Below, in pieces: positions 21,778-24,393 of a DNA stretch of 24,393 nucleotides; position 1 is the first letter of the stretch; the number at the start of each line of letters is the position of its first letter. The translations under genes and the position numbers were made by a program. The notes beneath the pieces were generated by a model. That model was not told the DNA's origin. It saw only the letters and a program-made list of their open reading frames with translations, and did not search any database. The stretch is from Acidobacteria bacterium AH-259-G07 (GTDB taxonomy: Bacteria > Acidobacteriota > UBA6911 > RPQK01 > JADFOI01), in assembly GCA_027717925.1 (NCBI GenBank), contig JALLON010000008.1, positions 1 to 24,393 on the forward strand. The letters are read 5' to 3'.

Positions 21778-22538
21778 CAAAGCACCTTTGGCTACCCCTT
21801 CTTTTAAGCGCGGTATGTTTGGCTTGTCACCAACCGCCCGAGGCTCCACTCCATTTAGTTTGCTTGCTTGACGTAACGGGGAGCGTAACTGCTCAAGGAC
21901 GGGCAACCTCTTTTGAGGTAATTCATGCGCTCCTTGAGAAGCTACAACGAGGGGACTCACTCATTGTTATTCCTGTCACCGATGATGCAGAGGTTGAGGG
22001 TCCTGGGCAGATTCTGCGGTTTAATCTTGGCAAAAAGCGGCAAGCCTATGATGCGGATTTGCGGCAATTGGCCAAAGATGCAGAGGCGCGTCTGCAGGAG
22101 CTGTTAGCATCGGCTACAACAAACCCGCACCAGCACACCGACATTCTGGGGACCGTGAGACTCGCTGGGGAAGAGTTCTCCTTTGCTGACAAAGACGCTC
22201 TCAAGGTTCTTGTTTGTCTCAGCGACTTTATCCAGGATAACGCCCAGTTTGATTTCAAAAGCGACAGAATGGTCGCCAATGAGCACGGGGCCAGAGAACT
22301 GGCCTCCATGCTCGCCGGGACCTCCAAGATGCAATTTCAGAAGGTTGAAGCCTATCTTGGCATGATTGGCAGCAAAGATTTAAAGAAACTCGATACTGTG
22401 CGTCGCAATGCTATCCGTTCCTTTTGGATCGAACTTTTGAAGAGGCAAGGAGCCAACGTCACATGGGCAACGGATGGCTCCGGCAAGCTGGCCCGCTTTT
22501 TCGACCAACTTAACAAGGAAAGGATAAGCAATGACTGA
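21774..22538 (+). CDS. VWA-domain lipoprotein
   Basis: The 254-residue protein has an N-terminal lipoprotein-like signal (LACH, Cys18; the lipobox is imperfect). It then shows a von Willebrand factor A fold: the first strand ends in D33-V-T-G-S37, a MIDAS variant of DxSxS, followed by Thr122 in HTDILG and Asp151 in CLSDF, the expected metal-site order. VWA domains mediate protein-protein contacts through a metal ion. It is probably anchored at the periplasmic face of a membrane. ATGA overlap with the upstream gene and eight-base overlap with the next imply one operon and one complex. AAGGAG precedes the ATG. Confidence 0.78.
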   Translation: MTKHLWLPLLLSAVCLACHQPPEAPLHLVCLLDVTGSVTAQGRATSFEVIHALLEKLQRGDSLIVIPVTDDAEVEGPGQILRFNLGKKRQAYDADLRQLAKDAEARLQELLASATTNPHQHTDILGTVRLAGEEFSFADKDALKVLVCLSDFIQDNAQFDFKSDRMVANEHGARELASMLAGTSKMQFQKVEAYLGMIGSKDLKKLDTVRRNAIRSFWIELLKRQGANVTWATDGSGKLARFFDQLNKERISND

Positions 22539-22839
22539 GCACAACCGTAGGTCAGTGACAAAGCGAAGCCAGAAGCTGCATAAAGCCTTCTATCTTTTCA
22601 TTGCATTCCTTCTCTTTGCCCCCTTTATAGTCCAGCTCATCAATTGTCTCTTTCAGTATTGGGGTACCTATGCTGTTTTCTTTGTGGTGACTCTGTTGTG
22701 CTACCTCAAGGTTCGAAAATATCACGGACCCAGAGGTCGTTCGCCCGTTCGTTATAGCTCTCTGGAACGTGTCCCCGCCGAAGAAGGCTCTGAGGGCATG
22801 CAGATGGAGGAAATCGAGGACTGGAGGAGGTACCAGTAA
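22531..22839 (+). CDS. Small two-TM protein (possible membrane part of a split coupling protein)
   Basis: The 102-residue protein has a basic N-terminus, hydrophobic segments at about 19-41 and 44-60, a basic stretch (KVRKYHGPRGRSP) and an acidic tail. Both ends would face the cytoplasm. It ends four bases before the ATPase gene and overlaps the VWA gene by eight bases; AAGGA precedes the start. VirD4-type coupling proteins normally carry two such TM helices in front of their ATPase domain, which the next gene lacks. The two reading frames differ, so this is not a single interrupted gene, unless a frameshift is missed. Function is inferred from context only. Confidence 0.65.
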   Translation: MTEHNRRSVTKRSQKLHKAFYLFIAFLLFAPFIVQLINCLFQYWGTYAVFFVVTLLCYLKVRKYHGPRGRSPVRYSSLERVPAEEGSEGMQMEEIEDWRRYQ

Positions 22840-22843
22840 GACG

Positions 22844-24393
22844 ATGGATTTCATGTATTGTCTCCAACTGTTAGGTCACCCGAAGCTGCGAAGCGACAGC
22901 AACAGATATCTTCGTACGCACAACAAAACACAAGACAATCTCAGATATGAAGAGAATATTCGACGCTTTGCTCAAAAAAGCAGGGCTCCTCTAATCAGCC
23001 CCGGTATTGGTGGTTCAGGACATCCTATCGAGATCCCTTTGGATGCATTTCATGGCCATGGCTTAATTTGTGGGGCAACCGGCAGCGGCAAAAGTTTTTC
23101 CACCTTATCGTTAATGCTTCAGCTGGTACAGATTGCAAGGAGACACTCTGGTATCTCCTTTGGTCTCATTGATGCCAAAGGAGAACTCTTTGAGAAATTC
23201 CACCAAGCTCTGGACCATGAAATGTCCCGTCTTGGCGTAGCTGAGCGGGCGATGCTGGAAAAGAAGGTGAAGAGTCTGAACTTCAGTAATGCTTCTCATC
23301 CTGTTCCGTATAACCTGCTCAAATCTCGCCAGGGAGAGAGCCCTGAGCTCTTGGTTCAAAGAAGAATGGAGGTGTTCAATGACGTAATCGGAAGAGAGGG
23401 ACATCTTTCCCTCCGAATGTCCAGAATGCTGCGATATTTTCTCCTTCTTGCTCTTGAGTTTGACCTGTCTTTCCCCCTGCTTGAGTTTCTTTTCACCAAC
23501 ACTGAAGTCACTCAGCACCTTGCTTACAACTCAAAGAATCTCAGGCTCAAGTCATATTTTGCAACTGACTTTCCTCGGGAGTCCACCACCCTCCTTGCTT
23601 TGTCACAGCGTCTTGATTTTCTCCTTCACAACGAGGCGGTACGCCTTTCCTTTGGAGCTGACAGCGCTGTTGATTTTCAGGACTTGATGGATCGGGGCGT
23701 GGTGGTAATGATCAACTGTGGGGGCCCGAGCACGCCACGGGCGCTCAGTCGGATCATTCAATCCTTACTGCTAAGTGATTTGCGCCAGGCCATCTTTTCA
23801 AGAACAAAGCCTCAGCATCACTACACGTGGTTTATTGATGAGGCCCAGTGCCTCTTTTCTCAGAGCGCTGATACAGAAAACCTCAGCTCAATACTTTCCA
23901 TGTCGCGATCCTATGGAACTCATCTTGTATTAATCACCCAATCCCTTCTCTCAGCAATTCCAGATCGTGAGTTCTTTACCAACCTTGAGACCAACTTTCG
24001 CTGGCTGCTTCTTTTCCGCTCAGGACTCCAGGATGCCCAGATAGTAAGACCCGCGATTCCTTGTACGGGACGAGTGATCAGACAACGCTATGGCAGAGGC
24101 CGTCTCAGTTATATGAGCCCGGAGCAGGAAATACGTCATCGCCTGCGAGAGGTTGCCAATCTACCTCCCCAAAACGCATATTTTTGGCTGCGTGGAGCAA
24201 ACACACAGGCCATCCAGATAAGATCTCACCACCTGCGTTTTCCGCAAAAGCAATCTAGCTTACTGCATCGCTTGCTGCACGAAGCCGACGCCCAAAAAGT
24301 AAAGCGGAGTTTAGAACAGCAAGAGAACCAACTCGCCAACCTTATTTCCTCACCAACGATGAGGAAGGTTCAAAAAAAAGCCACTGTCTACGA
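22844..24393 (+). CDS. VirD4/TraD-like coupling ATPase (3' end outside window)
   Basis: The frame opens at ATG 22844 and runs off the window after 516 codons without a stop. Walker A GATGSGKS lies at 77-84. TWFIDEAQCLF (328-338) holds Walker B with Asp332 and Glu333. VVVMINCGG (about 287-295) and LVLITQSLL (about 363-371) fit the FtsK/HerA/TraD AAA family used to pump DNA in conjugation. There is no N-terminal membrane anchor. GGAGGAGG lies 13 bases before the start, rather far, so the start could be ATG 22853. As last visible gene of the operon, it implies a DNA- or protein-transfer machine; a relaxase would be expected further right. Confidence 0.85.
   Translation, partial: MDFMYCLQLLGHPKLRSDSNRYLRTHNKTQDNLRYEENIRRFAQKSRAPLISPGIGGSGHPIEIPLDAFHGHGLICGATGSGKSFSTLSLMLQLVQIARRHSGISFGLIDAKGELFEKFHQALDHEMSRLGVAERAMLEKKVKSLNFSNASHPVPYNLLKSRQGESPELLVQRRMEVFNDVIGREGHLSLRMSRMLRYFLLLALEFDLSFPLLEFLFTNTEVTQHLAYNSKNLRLKSYFATDFPRESTTLLALSQRLDFLLHNEAVRLSFGADSAVDFQDLMDRGVVVMINCGGPSTPRALSRIIQSLLLSDLRQAIFSRTKPQHHYTWFIDEAQCLFSQSADTENLSSILSMSRSYGTHLVLITQSLLSAIPDREFFTNLETNFRWLLLFRSGLQDAQIVRPAIPCTGRVIRQRYGRGRLSYMSPEQEIRHRLREVANLPPQNAYFWLRGANTQAIQIRSHHLRFPQKQSSLLHRLLHEADAQKVKRSLEQQENQLANLISSPTMRKVQKKATVY

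Overview
The window looks like one flank and the first ~20 kb of an integrated mobile genetic element (ICE/IME-like, or an integrated plasmid) in an unidentified bacterium of moderate GC. Several predicted lipoproteins and a tightly packed envelope/coupling-protein operon suggest a diderm host. No rRNA, tRNA or taxonomic marker gene is visible, so lineage stays open. No CRISPR array was seen.

Left flank (1-4490). A partial minus-strand gene start is followed by a stand-alone OLD-family ATPase/TOPRIM nuclease (262-1947), a cytoplasmic-looking NodB-type deacetylase (2063-2764), a convergent HEPN-like protein (2773-3540) and a frameshifted IS3-family transposase remnant. This looks like a small defence/accessory patch beside the element boundary.

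Integration and replication module (4187-10750). It holds a large serine integrase (minus strand), a tiny conserved-looking protein, an AAA+ replication helicase/initiator, a calcineurin-like phosphoesterase, two XRE regulators and a RuvC-like resolvase. Two 152-bp non-coding elements (4187-4338 and 7901-8052) each have imperfect inverted arms made of short GGGGAC-type iterons around an AT-rich core. They resemble satellite/phage replication origins and are the most notable non-coding signal here. Further structured intergenic DNA lies at 8983-9131 and 10191-10373.

Envelope module, first part (10850-12968). It contains a lipoprotein with a bacterial SH3 domain and an HEAAH motif, a second lipoprotein, and a secreted LPP20/FlgT-like protein.

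Inserted block (about 13077-19260). It contains an unknown gene with a strong promoter and long leader, then a minus-strand operon encoding a complete ECF importer (S, T and two ATPases), a SAM methyltransferase and a cyclic-nucleotide-binding-domain-like protein. The block is bracketed by a 79-bp direct repeat of the end of the gene at 19303-19716. The two ECF ATPases are complementarily degenerate, predicting a single active ATP site.

Envelope module, second part (19303-24393). This is an overlapping operon: a small cytoplasmic protein, a second SH3/HEAAH lipoprotein, a six-TM coiled-coil protein, a VWA-domain lipoprotein, a two-TM mini-protein and a VirD4/TraD-like ATPase that runs off the window. 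Together they suggest an unusual conjugation or secretion apparatus with a split coupling protein.
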